A stretch of DNA of 64,000 nt from Sulfurovum xiamenensis (lineage in GTDB: Bacteria > Campylobacterota > Campylobacteria > Campylobacterales > Sulfurovaceae), in assembly GCF_030347995.1 (NCBI RefSeq), contig NZ_JAQIBC010000001.1, forward strand, positions 124,001-188,000, read 5' to 3'. This document shows, in pieces, positions 17,785 through 26,907 of this stretch (positions are counted from its first letter, which is position 1; each line of letters starts with the position of its first letter). A program made the translations under genes and the position numbers. The notes under the pieces were generated by a model, which was not told where the DNA came from, ran no database searches, and was given only the letters and a program-made list of their open reading frames with translations.

Positions 17785-18099
17785 CTATTTTCTATTGACT
17801 CGTATAATATTCCAAAAACTGTTTATCATTGCCCCAATTTGATATAGTATAACAAGTGTTGGAATAATAATCAGAGGATAAATAACAAACCACGACAATC
17901 CAACAAATAATTTTATATACCCAAGCTCTTGTATAACTGCTAATTGCAGAGCAACAGGAAGCTGTAAAAGAACAAATTTACCTTTTGGATCGGAAACAGT
18001 AAAAGCCCAAATCACACAAATTAATGTAAGAATAAGATAGAATACAACAAAAGCTAATCCTACTTTACTATAAGTTAACTTTTGTTGTTTATTTCCCAT
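17785..18099 (-). CDS. Small hypothetical membrane protein
   Basis: A 104-residue protein with two long hydrophobic spans (about residues 13-35 and 62-90) and a basic tail. The middle segment DPKGKFVLLQLPVALQ is polar-to-amphipathic. No named family was recognised. It starts on the last base of the glyS stop codon (TAATG arrangement) and ends 1 bp before the mnmC-like start, so it is coupled into that operon. The sequence looks more AT-rich than its neighbours, which may indicate a recently gained gene. Confidence 0.65.
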   Translation of the reverse strand: MGNKQQKLTYSKVGLAFVVFYLILTLICVIWAFTVSDPKGKFVLLQLPVALQLAVIQELGYIKLFVGLSWFVIYPLIIIPTLVILYQIGAMINSFWNIIRVNRK

Positions 18100-20147
18100 T
18101 AAATTGATATCTCTTTGATATCCGCAATATTTCTAAATGTTTTATAGATAGACCCTATCGTATGAAGTCTATTTTGTTGTAACGCTTCATCTTCTGTATT
18201 CACAAGCACATCATCAAAATAAGCATCAAGTTCACGTTTGAGTCCAAAGAGTGCTTCAAGTTCTTCTTTATAGTTACTGTAGGTAGAATTGATCACTTTT
18301 TCATACGCATTATAGAGTGTGACTTCAGCATCTTCTTTAAACAATGCGACATCAATTTCCATGCTTGACTCAAGGTCTACATCTTTAGAGATATTCGCTA
18401 CACGTTTAAAGGTAGTAAACTGCTCTTTAAATGCATCACTGCTTACGATGTTATTGAGTGCAGAGACTTTTTTCGCTATCTCATTGATATCTCTTTCACC
18501 TGAAGCAAGTACAGAAGCGATGACCGATGGATTGGCATCTAGTGACTTGTTGATACGTTCTATAATGAATTCACTTAAGAGGTTGGTATCAAACTCTTCA
18601 TAATTGCCTTTGAGCAACGCGATGATATCATCAATGTTGAAAGGTAGATCATACACTGTCACAATTCGTACAATACCGTTCACCGCACGACGTAACGCAA
18701 AAGGATCTTTAGAACCTGTAGGGATTTTCCCCACGCTGAAGAGTCCAAAGAGTGTATCCAGTTTAATACTCATTGCTACAATAGATGAGAATACAGAACT
18801 TGGAAGTTCAGCACCCTCACCCACTGGCATATACTGCTCTTTTATCGCGTTATATACCAGCTCTTCTTCACCCAGTGCTTTGGCATAATAATACCCCATG
18901 AGTCCCTGCAGCTCTGTAAACTCGTACACCATTTCACTCATAAGGTCTGCTTTTGCAAGGTTTATAGCTTTATCCATGGCTTTTTCAAGTACCGTAGAAC
19001 TTTTCTCAGTAGTTGATTCTACTCTATCCATGTAAAGGGCTAGCAGTCTGATCGCGATATTGTTTTCTCTTTTGATCTTGTCTGAAAGTGTCCCCAGACC
19101 ATCGATGAACTGCACTTTTTCAAGGCCATCGATACTCAATCCATTTTTAAGGTCATTTTTGTAGAAGAAGAGTCCATCAGCCAAACGTGGTTTAAGTACA
19201 CGTTCATTTCCTGCGATTACTTTACTGTAATCATCTGTATAGGCATTGGAAACAACCACAAACTTGTTTGCTATTTTTCCATGTTCAAAGACAGGGAAAT
19301 AACGCTGGTGTTCTTTCATAGAAGTAATGATCACTTCTGGCGGGAGTTCTAAAAAAAGTTCATCAAAAGATCCTACAAGTGCTTTAGGGTTCTCTGTGAT
19401 AGCGACAACTTCAGCCAAGAGTTCTCTATCCCGTTCTATAATGATATTATGCGTCGACTCCAAAGCATCGAATTCAGCCAAGATCTTCGCTTCACGATCT
19501 TCAGGATACAGCATCACTGCACACTCATCCAATAGGCCTTCATAAGCATCTATCGTAGGCACCTCTACTGCATCATAGGTCACCATACGGTGTACATAGG
19601 TCTTTGTATCTGACTTTACACCAAAAAGTTCTACAGGAACAGAGCGCTCTCCGAGTCTTACCTGAAGCCATCTAAGAGGTCGGATGAACTCATCTGTTCT
19701 AGATCCCCAACGCATCATCTTTCCAAAGGACATCGAAGCCAGCCATTTACCTAACATCTCCTGAAGAAGAGAAACCGTTTCGGATCCTTTCTCTTCTTTT
19801 TTGAAATAAAGTACCTCTTTACCATTCTTTTCTGCACGACCAAGTTCACCAAAGCTTACACCACATTTACGGGCGAATCCCTGGGCTGCTTGTGTAGGCT
19901 CACCATCTTTTACTGCAGCAACCATTGGAGGACCAAAAAACTCTACTGTAGTATCTTCCTGACTGACTGGCATTGCAACATGTTTAAGGACCAATCTTCT
20001 AGGAGTATAGATAAATTCAAAATCATTACTAAGGTTGTACTCTGTAAGTATGTTTGCCCAAGATTTTTCAATGTTATTCACGATTTTAAGTAGTGGTATA
20101 GCCGGTAATTCTTCTACACCGATTTCGATGAGTAGTGCTTGTGTCAT
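18099..20147 (-). CDS. glyS: Glycine--tRNA ligase beta subunit
   Basis: The 682-residue beta subunit of the alpha2-beta2 bacterial glycyl-tRNA synthetase. It opens with LLIEIGVEELPA, a family hallmark, and contains VVSNAY and GNERVLKPRLADGLFFY typical of the central region, with a helical anticodon-binding-like tail. It needs GlyQ (alpha subunit) for aminoacylation; glyQ is not within the window. Length and frame are normal. No ribosome-site oddities were seen. Confidence 0.97.
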   Translation of the reverse strand: MTQALLIEIGVEELPAIPLLKIVNNIEKSWANILTEYNLSNDFEFIYTPRRLVLKHVAMPVSQEDTTVEFFGPPMVAAVKDGEPTQAAQGFARKCGVSFGELGRAEKNGKEVLYFKKEEKGSETVSLLQEMLGKWLASMSFGKMMRWGSRTDEFIRPLRWLQVRLGERSVPVELFGVKSDTKTYVHRMVTYDAVEVPTIDAYEGLLDECAVMLYPEDREAKILAEFDALESTHNIIIERDRELLAEVVAITENPKALVGSFDELFLELPPEVIITSMKEHQRYFPVFEHGKIANKFVVVSNAYTDDYSKVIAGNERVLKPRLADGLFFYKNDLKNGLSIDGLEKVQFIDGLGTLSDKIKRENNIAIRLLALYMDRVESTTEKSSTVLEKAMDKAINLAKADLMSEMVYEFTELQGLMGYYYAKALGEEELVYNAIKEQYMPVGEGAELPSSVFSSIVAMSIKLDTLFGLFSVGKIPTGSKDPFALRRAVNGIVRIVTVYDLPFNIDDIIALLKGNYEEFDTNLLSEFIIERINKSLDANPSVIASVLASGERDINEIAKKVSALNNIVSSDAFKEQFTTFKRVANISKDVDLESSMEIDVALFKEDAEVTLYNAYEKVINSTYSNYKEELEALFGLKRELDAYFDDVLVNTEDEALQQNRLHTIGSIYKTFRNIADIKEISI

Positions 20148-20392
20148 TTAGGGTTTCCTAGTGAAATAATAATAACTTTTATTTTACCTAAGAGTTGGTA
20201 AAGAGGGGGTTATAACACTAGGAATAGTTATGTATAAAACTAATTTTGTACTACCATAGCAATACATTAGAGTATACTAGGACACATTTGATGGACATCT
20301 GTTACCCATTCAACTACAATTTTTCAGGATGTGTGCATTGATGAAATCAAATATAAAAAATGAAAGAATAAGTTGGATTTGGAAAGTTACTT

Positions 20393-20533
20393 TTAATCCT
20401 CTTTATCATCTAACATATCTATGCGTCTACCCTCATCATCAAATTTACTTTTATAATAATTTTTCACTATGCCAAACGTCATAAATACAAATAAAAATAT
20501 AGCAATGATATAAAGTATATCTCCAAACGACAT
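20393..20533 (-). CDS. 46-residue single-pass membrane peptide gene
   Basis: Too short to be noticed by most gene finders, but well supported. The ATG lies 1 bp after the trmL stop codon and GGAG sits 7 bp upstream of it. The product begins MSFGDILYIIAIFLFVFM, a clear membrane helix, continues with a basic stretch and ends in an acidic tail (MLDDKED). Translational coupling to trmL is likely. The family is not recognised; a role as a small membrane or regulatory peptide is speculation. Confidence 0.65.
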   Translation of the reverse strand: MSFGDILYIIAIFLFVFMTFGIVKNYYKSKFDDEGRRIDMLDDKED

Positions 20534-20534
20534 G

Positions 20535-21026
20535 TTATTGCTCCAGTGTATTGGCTATGGTGATCTTCTCAAACCCTTCATAGTTTTGACGCAGTGCATC
20601 ATAGATGACGATACCCACACTCACACCAAGGTTCAAACTTCTGCCTTTCCCACCCATAGGAATGGTGATACACTGCTCTGGATTGTCAAGTAGCACTTGT
20701 TCATTGATCCCTCTTGTCTCAGAGCCAAAGAGAATGTGATCACCCTTTTTAAATGGTGCGTTGAAGTAAAGATTATCTGTTTTCGTTGTAGCCATATAAC
20801 TGTTTTGGGTGATAGGATGTGCTTTAAGATACGCCTCAAAACTCTCCCAAACCACCAAGTCTAAATGCTGCCAATAATCCAACCCAGCACGCTTTACCGC
20901 TTTATCATCAATGTCAAATCCAAGCGGTTTGATGAGATGCAGTGTCGCACCCAAATTGACACAAAGACGGCCTATAGTACCTGTATTCTGAGGAATCTGA
21001 GGTTCTACTAAAACAATATTAAACAT
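20535..21026 (-). CDS. trmL: tRNA (cytidine(34)-2'-O)-methyltransferase TrmL
   Basis: A SPOUT-fold 2'-O-methyltransferase of 163 residues acting on the wobble base of tRNA-Leu isoacceptors. It shows the N-terminal PQIPQNTGTIGRLC motif, the central LFGSETRG and the C-terminal knot segment IPMGGKGRSLNLGVSVGIV. It overlaps the purU stop by one base (TAATG) and is followed by a small coupled membrane peptide gene. Complete and of family-typical length. Confidence 0.94.
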   Translation of the reverse strand: MFNIVLVEPQIPQNTGTIGRLCVNLGATLHLIKPLGFDIDDKAVKRAGLDYWQHLDLVVWESFEAYLKAHPITQNSYMATTKTDNLYFNAPFKKGDHILFGSETRGINEQVLLDNPEQCITIPMGGKGRSLNLGVSVGIVIYDALRQNYEGFEKITIANTLEQ

Positions 21027-21862
21027 TAAAATACAACCGTTTTATTACCGTTAACAAATACTCTGTCATGAAGTACCAATGACAACGCGCGTGAAAGAAC
21101 GATCTTTTCCACGTCTCGACCTGCTCTTTGCATATCTCTCCACGAAAGACGATGATTGACCGGAATCACGTCTTGCGCGATGATAGGGCCTTCATCCAGA
21201 TCATTTGTCACAAAGTGTGCTGTAGCCCCTATGATCTTTACACCCCTTTCAAATGCCTGCTTATACGGATTAGCACCTATGAATGCAGGGAGGAAAGAGT
21301 GATGAATGTTAATGATCTTTTCAGGGTATGCTTTGACAAATGCAGGTGTAAGTATGCGCATATACTTTGCAAGTACGATATAGTCAAACTCAAATTCGCT
21401 TATCAGTTTCATCACATGTTCTTCATGCTCTTCTCTGCTCATACCCTCTGCCGGGACATGAAAGAACGGGATATCAAATCTCCGTACGAAATTCTCAAGT
21501 GTATCATGGTTAGCAATAACACACTCTATCTGTGCATCAAGTTCACCATTTGCATGACGTACAAGAATATCACCAAGAGCATGAGACTCTTTTGTAGCCA
21601 TAAGGATGATTTTCTTATCTTTTGGTTCTACGACCCGGATATGTGCATCCTCAGGTGCTACTGTTTTCAACTCTTCTAGTAACTCCTGAATATCAAACAT
21701 ACCTGAAACGACTGTACGCATAAAAAATCGTCCCTGTTCTTTGTCAACAAATTCGCGGTTATTATCGATATTTAAATCTCTATCATAAAAGACTTTCGCG
21801 ATCTGATAGACTAAACCTTTTGCATCTTCACAATCAATTAAAACTCTTGCTCTTGTTACCAT
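21026..21862 (-). CDS. purU: Formyltetrahydrofolate deformylase
   Basis: PurU hydrolyses 10-formyl-THF to THF and formate, balancing one-carbon pools and supplying formate. An N-terminal ACT domain (residues about 5-85) is followed by a formyltransferase-fold domain with the motif INIHHSFLPAFIGANPY and a late NDLDEGPIIAQD segment. The ATG at 21862 is preferred to a GTG two codons earlier, because AGGG is spaced correctly. At about 278 residues it is full-length. It is one base from trmL. Confidence 0.95.
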   Translation of the reverse strand: MVTRARVLIDCEDAKGLVYQIAKVFYDRDLNIDNNREFVDKEQGRFFMRTVVSGMFDIQELLEELKTVAPEDAHIRVVEPKDKKIILMATKESHALGDILVRHANGELDAQIECVIANHDTLENFVRRFDIPFFHVPAEGMSREEHEEHVMKLISEFEFDYIVLAKYMRILTPAFVKAYPEKIINIHHSFLPAFIGANPYKQAFERGVKIIGATAHFVTNDLDEGPIIAQDVIPVNHRLSWRDMQRAGRDVEKIVLSRALSLVLHDRVFVNGNKTVVF

Positions 21863-21898
21863 ATCCACCCTAGTTGCTATTAAATTGTAAAATTATAC

Positions 21899-23047
21899 CT
21901 ATTTTTCTTTCAAACTCATGATTTTCTCTTCAGTCCGTCTCTCAAGCTCATCACCCAGGGCCTTACCTGAAAAGCCTTCCTCCAATAACTCTGTGGGAGT
22001 GACACCTCTGTCAAAAGGTTTATCCCATACATCCAATTTCTTTGCCATCGCTATCACATCCATATGATAGTTCCCTACATACTCTCTAATGCCCTCTCTC
22101 AGTGACAAATGTGCTATGAAGGGGATGCTGATCTCTGTAGGTGACGGTGATGCTGCAACCTTTTTATAATAAACAGTGGGTGCACCTAATCTCTCTAAGA
22201 GTTCTGTGATATCCAATGAGAAATACGCTTTGCAAATAAAAAGGAAATAATAGGGTCTAAGCTTTTCTACAAAGTTTTTTTGACTCTTTTGCAAAACCCT
22301 GCTTAAAGCGATAAATGTCTTTCTCTCCATATGTTCATCAAAAAGCTGTTTCGCGATACCCAGCGCAAGCAGATAATAAAGGCCGTAGTGCAAGTATCTT
22401 CCTCTGAACATTTTCTCAAACTCTTTGAATATACGTTCTTTAGGCAGGTCATCCAACGAAATACTCTGACACAGTCTACAGCTCTCTTCATCCACCTTAA
22501 ACCCAAAACGTGCCGCAAACTGCATAGCACGTAATACACGTAAACTATCTTCCACAAATGTATCTTCATCGACTACCCGAATTACTTTATGTTCTAGATC
22601 ACCCAATCCGTCCCAAAAGTCGAGTATCTGTTCATTTTGAATATCATACATCAATGCATTGATCGTGAAATCCCGTCTTTTTGATGCCTCTTTTTCTTCT
22701 AGTGCCAAAGAGACTTCAAATCCGCGATGCCCCTTGGCTATTTTTTTCTCAGTACGGGGTAAAGAAATATCCAGGTCATGGTACTTATAGACAAAAAAAC
22801 TTTTCCCCACACCTTGTGCACCTAAATGCTCCATCGCCGTTTCAAAATCATCTATACTGATCCCAAAACACTCGATATCATAATCTTTACACTCATCTCC
22901 CAAGATACGATCACGTACAGCACCACCGACGATGTAACATTTGGCATGATACTTTTGTGTCAAATACTCTGTGACTGTTTTGATATTTTGAAGTATATCT
23001 GGGTCTGTTTGTGAGAAAAAGTTTGGGAAAGATTTGATAGTGGGCAT
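21899..23047 (-). CDS. cca: CCA tRNA nucleotidyltransferase / poly(A) polymerase family
   Basis: A class II nucleotidyltransferase of about 382 residues. The head domain holds YIVGGAVRDRILG and the two-metal DYDIE motif; the next segments RRDFTINALMYD and RVLRAMQFAARFGF belong to nucleotide and tRNA binding. Such enzymes add or repair the 3' CCA of tRNAs; poly(A) polymerases share the fold. The ATG at 23047, preceded by AAAGGG, is chosen because the longer in-frame TTG at 23086 lies within a hairpin. It reads as a separate unit downstream of leuB. Confidence 0.9.
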   Translation of the reverse strand: MPTIKSFPNFFSQTDPDILQNIKTVTEYLTQKYHAKCYIVGGAVRDRILGDECKDYDIECFGISIDDFETAMEHLGAQGVGKSFFVYKYHDLDISLPRTEKKIAKGHRGFEVSLALEEKEASKRRDFTINALMYDIQNEQILDFWDGLGDLEHKVIRVVDEDTFVEDSLRVLRAMQFAARFGFKVDEESCRLCQSISLDDLPKERIFKEFEKMFRGRYLHYGLYYLLALGIAKQLFDEHMERKTFIALSRVLQKSQKNFVEKLRPYYFLFICKAYFSLDITELLERLGAPTVYYKKVAASPSPTEISIPFIAHLSLREGIREYVGNYHMDVIAMAKKLDVWDKPFDRGVTPTELLEEGFSGKALGDELERRTEEKIMSLKEK

Positions 23048-23079
23048 AGCATCCCTTTTGAAATCATTGGAAGTTAGAA

Positions 23080-23102
23080 GAGCCAACTATAAAAGTTGGC
23101 TC
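23080..23102. terminator. Hairpin between leuB and cca
   Basis: GAGCCAAC (23080-23087) pairs perfectly with GTTGGCTC (23095-23102) across a 7-base loop. It sits 18 bp past the leuB stop in the direction of transcription. No long T-run follows, so it may be a weak terminator or an RNA-stabilising stem. Confidence 0.45.
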
Positions 23103-23120
23103 GATATCAGCGTTTAAGTC

Positions 23121-24191
23121 CTATTTGGATGCATAGTCAGCGATAATATCACCGATCTCACTACACGTACAAATCTCTTTTGCATCGTAGTCACCAATGT
23201 CACCTGTACGATACCCTTCGCTCAATGCTTTTTTAATCGCAGCATCTATTTTGTCTGCTGCTTCACTTTCACCTAAAGCATAACGAAGCATCATACTTGC
23301 CGATGAAATGGTCGCCAAAGGATTAGCGATACCCTGTCCAGCGATATCCGGTGCAGAACCGTGAATCGGTTCGAACAACCCTACACCCTCACCTGTACTG
23401 GCACTCGGAAGAAGTCCGATAGAACCACTCAACATACTCGCAGCATCTGAAAGGATATCACCAAAGATATTTCCCGTCAAGATCACGTCAAACTGCTTAG
23501 GATCACGGATAAGCTGCATTGCAGCGTTATCTACATACATATGTGAAAGTTCAACTTCCGGATAATCTTTAGATACTTCTTCTACGATCTCTCTCCAGAA
23601 CTGGCTTACTTCTAGTACATTGGCTTTATCAACCGAACAGATACGTTTTTTACGTTTCATCGCGATGTCAAATGCCACAACAGCAATACGTCTAACCTCT
23701 TCTCTTGTATAGATCATCGTGTTAAATGCATTGTCTTTATTCAGTTCTCTTGGCTGACCAAAATAGATTCCACCAGTCAGTTCACGTACAACCATGATAT
23801 CTACACCCTTAATGATCTTAGGCTTAAGGCTGGATGCATTCACTAACTCATCATAGACCATAGCAGGTCTTAAGTTAGCAAATGTTCCCATCTCCTTACG
23901 GAGACCCAAAAGCCCTGTTTCAGGACGTAAATGTCTCTCAAGATTGTCCCATTTCGGTCCGCCTATCGCACCAAAGAGAACAGCATCACACTTCTTTACA
24001 CCCTGGATCGTCTCTTCCGGTAGTGGTACACCTGTCTCATCTATCGCAGCACCACCAAGCAGCATCTCTTCATACTTAAGGTTAAATCCTTGTGTGACAG
24101 AAACTGCATCCAGTACTTTTATTGCTTCATCAATAATTTCAGGACCAATCCCGTCACCTTTGATTACACCTATTTTATAACTTTTACCCAT
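23121..24191 (-). CDS. leuB: 3-isopropylmalate dehydrogenase
   Basis: LeuB oxidatively decarboxylates 3-isopropylmalate in leucine synthesis. The 356-residue protein has the start [15 protein letters not shown], the substrate-binding [10 protein letters not shown] and [14 protein letters not shown] segments, and the metal/NAD region GLLPSAS and [12 protein letters not shown]. The ATG at 24191 is chosen over an in-frame upstream extension, as it gives the canonical N-terminus. It begins 4 bp after leuD, so the two are cotranscribed. Confidence 0.97.
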   Translation of the reverse strand: MGKSYKIGVIKGDGIGPEIIDEAIKVLDAVSVTQGFNLKYEEMLLGGAAIDETGVPLPEETIQGVKKCDAVLFGAIGGPKWDNLERHLRPETGLLGLRKEMGTFANLRPAMVYDELVNASSLKPKIIKGVDIMVVRELTGGIYFGQPRELNKDNAFNTMIYTREEVRRIAVVAFDIAMKRKKRICSVDKANVLEVSQFWREIVEEVSKDYPEVELSHMYVDNAAMQLIRDPKQFDVILTGNIFGDILSDAASMLSGSIGLLPSASTGEGVGLFEPIHGSAPDIAGQGIANPLATISSASMMLRYALGESEAADKIDAAIKKALSEGYRTGDIGDYDAKEICTCSEIGDIIADYASK

Positions 24192-24195
24192 CTGC

Positions 24196-24699
24196 TTATG
24201 CCTTCGCTTCTTTTTTATTTTCAATCTCTTTTTTTGCAAACGCTATCAAGCCGCCTGCATCTACCAACTCTTGCATGAATTCAGGAATAGGAGAGAACTT
24301 ATAGGTTTTAGCCTGTGTGACATTGATCACTTCTCCCGCATCCATATCAATTCTCACAACGTCACCTTCATTGATCTCAGACGCTTCTTTAAGTTCAAAG
24401 ATAGGCAATCCCATATTAAACGCATTTCTGTAAAAGATACGTGCAAATGTAGGTGCGATCACAGCACTTACACCCGCTGCTTTTAATGCGATAGGTGCAT
24501 GCTCACGACTTGAACCACAACCAAAGTTCTCACCTGCAACGATAATGTCGCCCTCTGTCATTTTCGAAACAAACTCAGGATCTGCATCTTCCATTACATA
24601 TTTTGCCAATTCCGATGGCTCACTTGTATTAAGATATCTTGCTGCGATGATCAAATCCGTATCGATATTGTCACCAAATTTCCAAACTTTACCTTGCAA
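24196..24699 (-). CDS. leuD: 3-isopropylmalate dehydratase small subunit
   Basis: LeuD pairs with LeuC to isomerise 2- and 3-isopropylmalate. The 167-residue swivel-domain protein has [15 protein letters not shown] near the start and the aconitase-family [10 protein letters not shown] motif near residue 60. The start codon is TTG, supported by AAGGA 7 bp upstream and by the canonical N-terminus. LeuC is not in the window. A long, structured leader of about 120 nt precedes it. Confidence 0.95.
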   Translation of the reverse strand: MQGKVWKFGDNIDTDLIIAARYLNTSEPSELAKYVMEDADPEFVSKMTEGDIIVAGENFGCGSSREHAPIALKAAGVSAVIAPTFARIFYRNAFNMGLPIFELKEASEINEGDVVRIDMDAGEVINVTQAKTYKFSPIPEFMQELVDAGGLIAFAKKEIENKKEAKA

Positions 24700-24728
24700 A
24701 GTATTATCCTTTTTTCTACTATCTCCTT

Positions 24729-24753
24729 ACAAAAAAGACCAATGTCTCTTTGT
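24729..24753 (-). promoter_or_regulatory. Hairpin in the leuD leader (possible attenuator)
   Basis: A stem of about 10 bp with one mismatch and a CAAT loop lies between the leuD promoter candidate and the gene, with a T-run inside its 3' arm on the transcribed strand. It may form a terminator or attenuator structure. A 24-codon frame (24719-24793) precedes and overlaps it but has no ribosome site. Confidence 0.3.
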
Positions 24754-24824
24754 AACTCCTCTCACTCAAACGCCATTCAAAACAGTTCGACATTTTAGAT
24801 ATTGATACGATAAAAATTTTCGCG

Positions 24825-24830
24825 ATTATA
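24825..24830 (-). promoter_or_regulatory. Candidate -10 box for leuD-leuB
   Basis: TATAATCGCG on the minus strand, about 125 bp before the leuD start. No closer TATAAT was seen, so the mRNA would have a long leader. Confidence 0.4.
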
Positions 24831-24883
24831 ACCAAAAAAAGGAAAATTAACAAATTCCATGCCAAAAACTAATAAAATTTCGG

Positions 24884-24889
24884 TATAAT
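24884..24889 (+). promoter_or_regulatory. -10 box for rpoD
   Basis: TATAAT in the context TTTCGGTATAATCC, 52 bp before the rpoD ATG. An AAAGG ribosome site follows further downstream. Confidence 0.55.
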
Positions 24890-24940
24890 CCATCTTAATT
24901 ATCTCCAGAGGATTTTCACCTCACACATCAAAGGTTTTCA

Positions 24941-26794
24941 ATGGCACCAAAAGACAGTATGAAGAGTATAGAAACATTAATTCAGTCTAAGAAAAAAGGT
25001 GATGTGGTCACACTAGAGAACATCGCAAAAGAATTTACCAAACAACCCACAGCAGCACAAGCAAAAAAGATCCATAAACTTGCCTCAGATGCCAACATAG
25101 AAATCATATCTGCCTCAGAATATGCAAAATTTGTCACAACCAAAGAGAAGAAAAAGAAAGAAGAGGCAAGAAAAAAACTTGTAGAAGGCAGTGCAGAAGA
25201 TGAGTTCGATCTCCATAAGGAAAAAGAGCTTCTTGAATGGAGCCGTTCAGACAGCCCTGTCAGAATGTATTTACGTGAAATGGGGAAGATCCCTCTTCTG
25301 ACCAAAGAAGAGGAAGTTGACCTTTCTAAGCGTATCGAAGAGGGAGAAGATATCATCATCGATGCTATCTGTTCTGTCCCTTACCTTATAGGCTACATCA
25401 TCAACTATAAAGAGCCTTTACTGAACCGTGAAAGACGTGTAAAAGAACTTTTCAAAAGCTTTGAAGATGACAAATCAGATAAAGATGATTCTGATGATTC
25501 TGATGACTCTGATGATGAAACAGAAACAAGTGCACCTAAAGATGATAAAAGAGTTAAACAGGTAGTTGACAGCTTTAAACGACTTGAAAAAGCAAAAAAA
25601 GAGTGGATGAAGGCACGTGAAGACCTAGATACATTCTTGGAAACAGAGACAGATGAAGTTAAAATCCTTCATGAACGTCTCAAAATAGCCTTTAAAAAGG
25701 AAGCACTAAAAGCTGCACTTTTAAATCTTGGACCGACCTCTAAACTGATCAATGAACTTGTGAAAGCTATGGAAACTGCACTCAAAAGTGATGACAGTTT
25801 TGAGAAAGAGCTTAAACGTTTAGAATACAAACTCCCACTGTTTAATGATACACTCAAAGCGAACCATAAAAAACTGCTCGATAATATCATTAAGATGGAT
25901 AAAGATGACATTATCGATGCTGTACCAGAGACAACCATGGTAAGCACTTATGTTGAGATCAAAAAACTTTTTGAAACCAGAGAAGCGAGTAAAGGCGGGT
26001 TTGATCTTTCTGAAGAGAAGCTCCAGGAGATCCTAGAACAGATCCGTCAAGGTAAAGCGAAAAGTGAAGTGGCCAAAACTAGAATGGCAAAGTCTAACCT
26101 TAGATTGGTTGTTTCTATCGCTAAGCGTTATACGAACAGAGGGCTGCCATTCCTTGACCTTATTCAAGAAGGGAACATCGGTCTGATGAAGGCTGTTGAT
26201 AAATTTGAATATGAAAAAGGATACAAATTTTCAACCTATGCAACATGGTGGATACGTCAGGCTATCTCTAGAGCCATTGCAGATCAGGCTAGAACCATTC
26301 GTATCCCTATTCACATGATAGAAACGATCAACCGTATCAACAAGATCATCAGAAAACACCTTCAGGAGACAGGAAAAGAGCCGGATCTTGATACGATCGC
26401 TGAAGAAGTGGGACTCTCTGTAGACAAAGTAAAAAATGTCATTAAGATCACGAAAGAACCTGTCAGTCTTGAAACACCGGTAGGGGATGAGGATGATGGT
26501 AGATTTGGTGACTTCATCGAAGATAAAACAACATTGAGCCCAACAGATGTCGTACTCAAAGATGACCTTAACAACCAGATAGATGACGTACTTGACCAGC
26601 TTAATGAAAGAGAAAAAGCCGTGATCCGTATGCGTTTTGGTCTTCTTGAAGATGAAAGTGACAGAACACTTGAAGAGATCGGTAAAGAGCTGAGTGTAAC
26701 ACGTGAAAGAGTCAGACAGATCGAATCTTCTGCGATCAAGAAACTCAAGCACCCTAAAGTGGGAAGAAAACTTAAAAACTACATTGAAGAATAA
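24941..26794 (+). CDS. rpoD: RNA polymerase primary sigma factor
   Basis: The main sigma-70 factor (617 residues), directing most promoter recognition. Region 1.2 ([16 protein letters not shown]) is near residue 107. Region 2 shows the run of [24 protein letters not shown], the -10 contact helix [15 protein letters not shown], and region 4.2 contains [10 protein letters not shown] and [10 protein letters not shown], which bind the -35 element. The variable segment between regions 1.2 and 2 has an Asp/Ser repeat (about residues 182-195). Region 1.1 appears present. The gene is followed by a strong hairpin and a palindromic repeat, so it is probably monocistronic. Confidence 0.98.
   Translation: MAPKDSMKSIETLIQSKKKGDVVTLENIAKEFTKQPTAAQAKKIHKLASDANIEIISASEYAKFVTTKEKKKKEEARKKLVEGSAEDEFDLHKEKELLEWSRSDSPVRMYLREMGKIPLLTKEEEVDLSKRIEEGEDIIIDAICSVPYLIGYIINYKEPLLNRERRVKELFKSFEDDKSDKDDSDDSDDSDDETETSAPKDDKRVKQVVDSFKRLEKAKKEWMKAREDLDTFLETETDEVKILHERLKIAFKKEALKAALLNLGPTSKLINELVKAMETALKSDDSFEKELKRLEYKLPLFNDTLKANHKKLLDNIIKMDKDDIIDAVPETTMVSTYVEIKKLFETREASKGGFDLSEEKLQEILEQIRQGKAKSEVAKTRMAKSNLRLVVSIAKRYTNRGLPFLDLIQEGNIGLMKAVDKFEYEKGYKFSTYATWWIRQAISRAIADQARTIRIPIHMIETINRINKIIRKHLQETGKEPDLDTIAEEVGLSVDKVKNVIKITKEPVSLETPVGDEDDGRFGDFIEDKTTLSPTDVVLKDDLNNQIDDVLDQLNEREKAVIRMRFGLLEDESDRTLEEIGKELSVTRERVRQIESSAIKKLKHPKVGRKLKNYIEE
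25484..25510 (+). repeat. Three tandem 9-bp units inside rpoD
   Basis: GATGATTCT, GATGATTCT and GATGACTCT follow each other in frame and encode three Asp-Asp-Ser triplets in the acidic, poorly conserved linker of RpoD. Unit number could change by slippage without breaking the frame. Confidence 0.75.
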
Positions 26795-26803
26795 TGCTTA
26801 TTC

Positions 26804-26833
26804 TTTGTCTACTTTTCTAGACAAGTAGACAAA
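26804..26833 (+). terminator. Strong hairpin downstream of rpoD
   Basis: TTTGTCTACTT (26804-26814) pairs perfectly with AAGTAGACAAA (26823-26833), a stem of 11 bp with an 8-base loop, starting 10 bp after the rpoD stop. The run following it is not U-rich, so termination strength is uncertain. Confidence 0.5.
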
Positions 26834-26837
26834 AGTC

Positions 26838-26883
26838 GTCACTGCTCTCGAATAGCTTTGCTTACAAAGGCGTTCGCAGTGAC
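26838..26883. repeat. 46-bp palindromic intergenic repeat, copy 2
   Basis: Inverse copy of the element at 12564-12609: same length, same GTCACTGC/GCAGTGAC termini, 4 differences. It follows the rpoD hairpin by 4 bp and precedes the next gene by 24 bp. Internal stem is retained. Confidence 0.7.
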
Positions 26884-26907
26884 ATAATTTATAAAAGAGA
26901 GAATACT

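Noticed and set aside
21128-21679. 183-codon open frame on the plus strand opposite purU
   Set aside because: Cys- and His-rich product without domain; purU is clearly coding on the other strand.
23048-23086. Longer TTG start of cca
   Set aside because: The extension runs through a perfect hairpin and lacks a ribosome site; ATG at 23047 has AAAGGG upstream and leads into the conserved head domain.
24719-24793. 24-codon leader peptide for leuD
   Set aside because: No ribosome site and only two Leu codons; kept only as part of a leader-structure observation.
26231-26752. 173-codon open frame on the minus strand inside rpoD
   Set aside because: It lies opposite the highly conserved sigma regions 2-4, has no ribosome site and gives a Phe/Ile/Ser-rich product with no domain. 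It is a by-product of codon use in rpoD.
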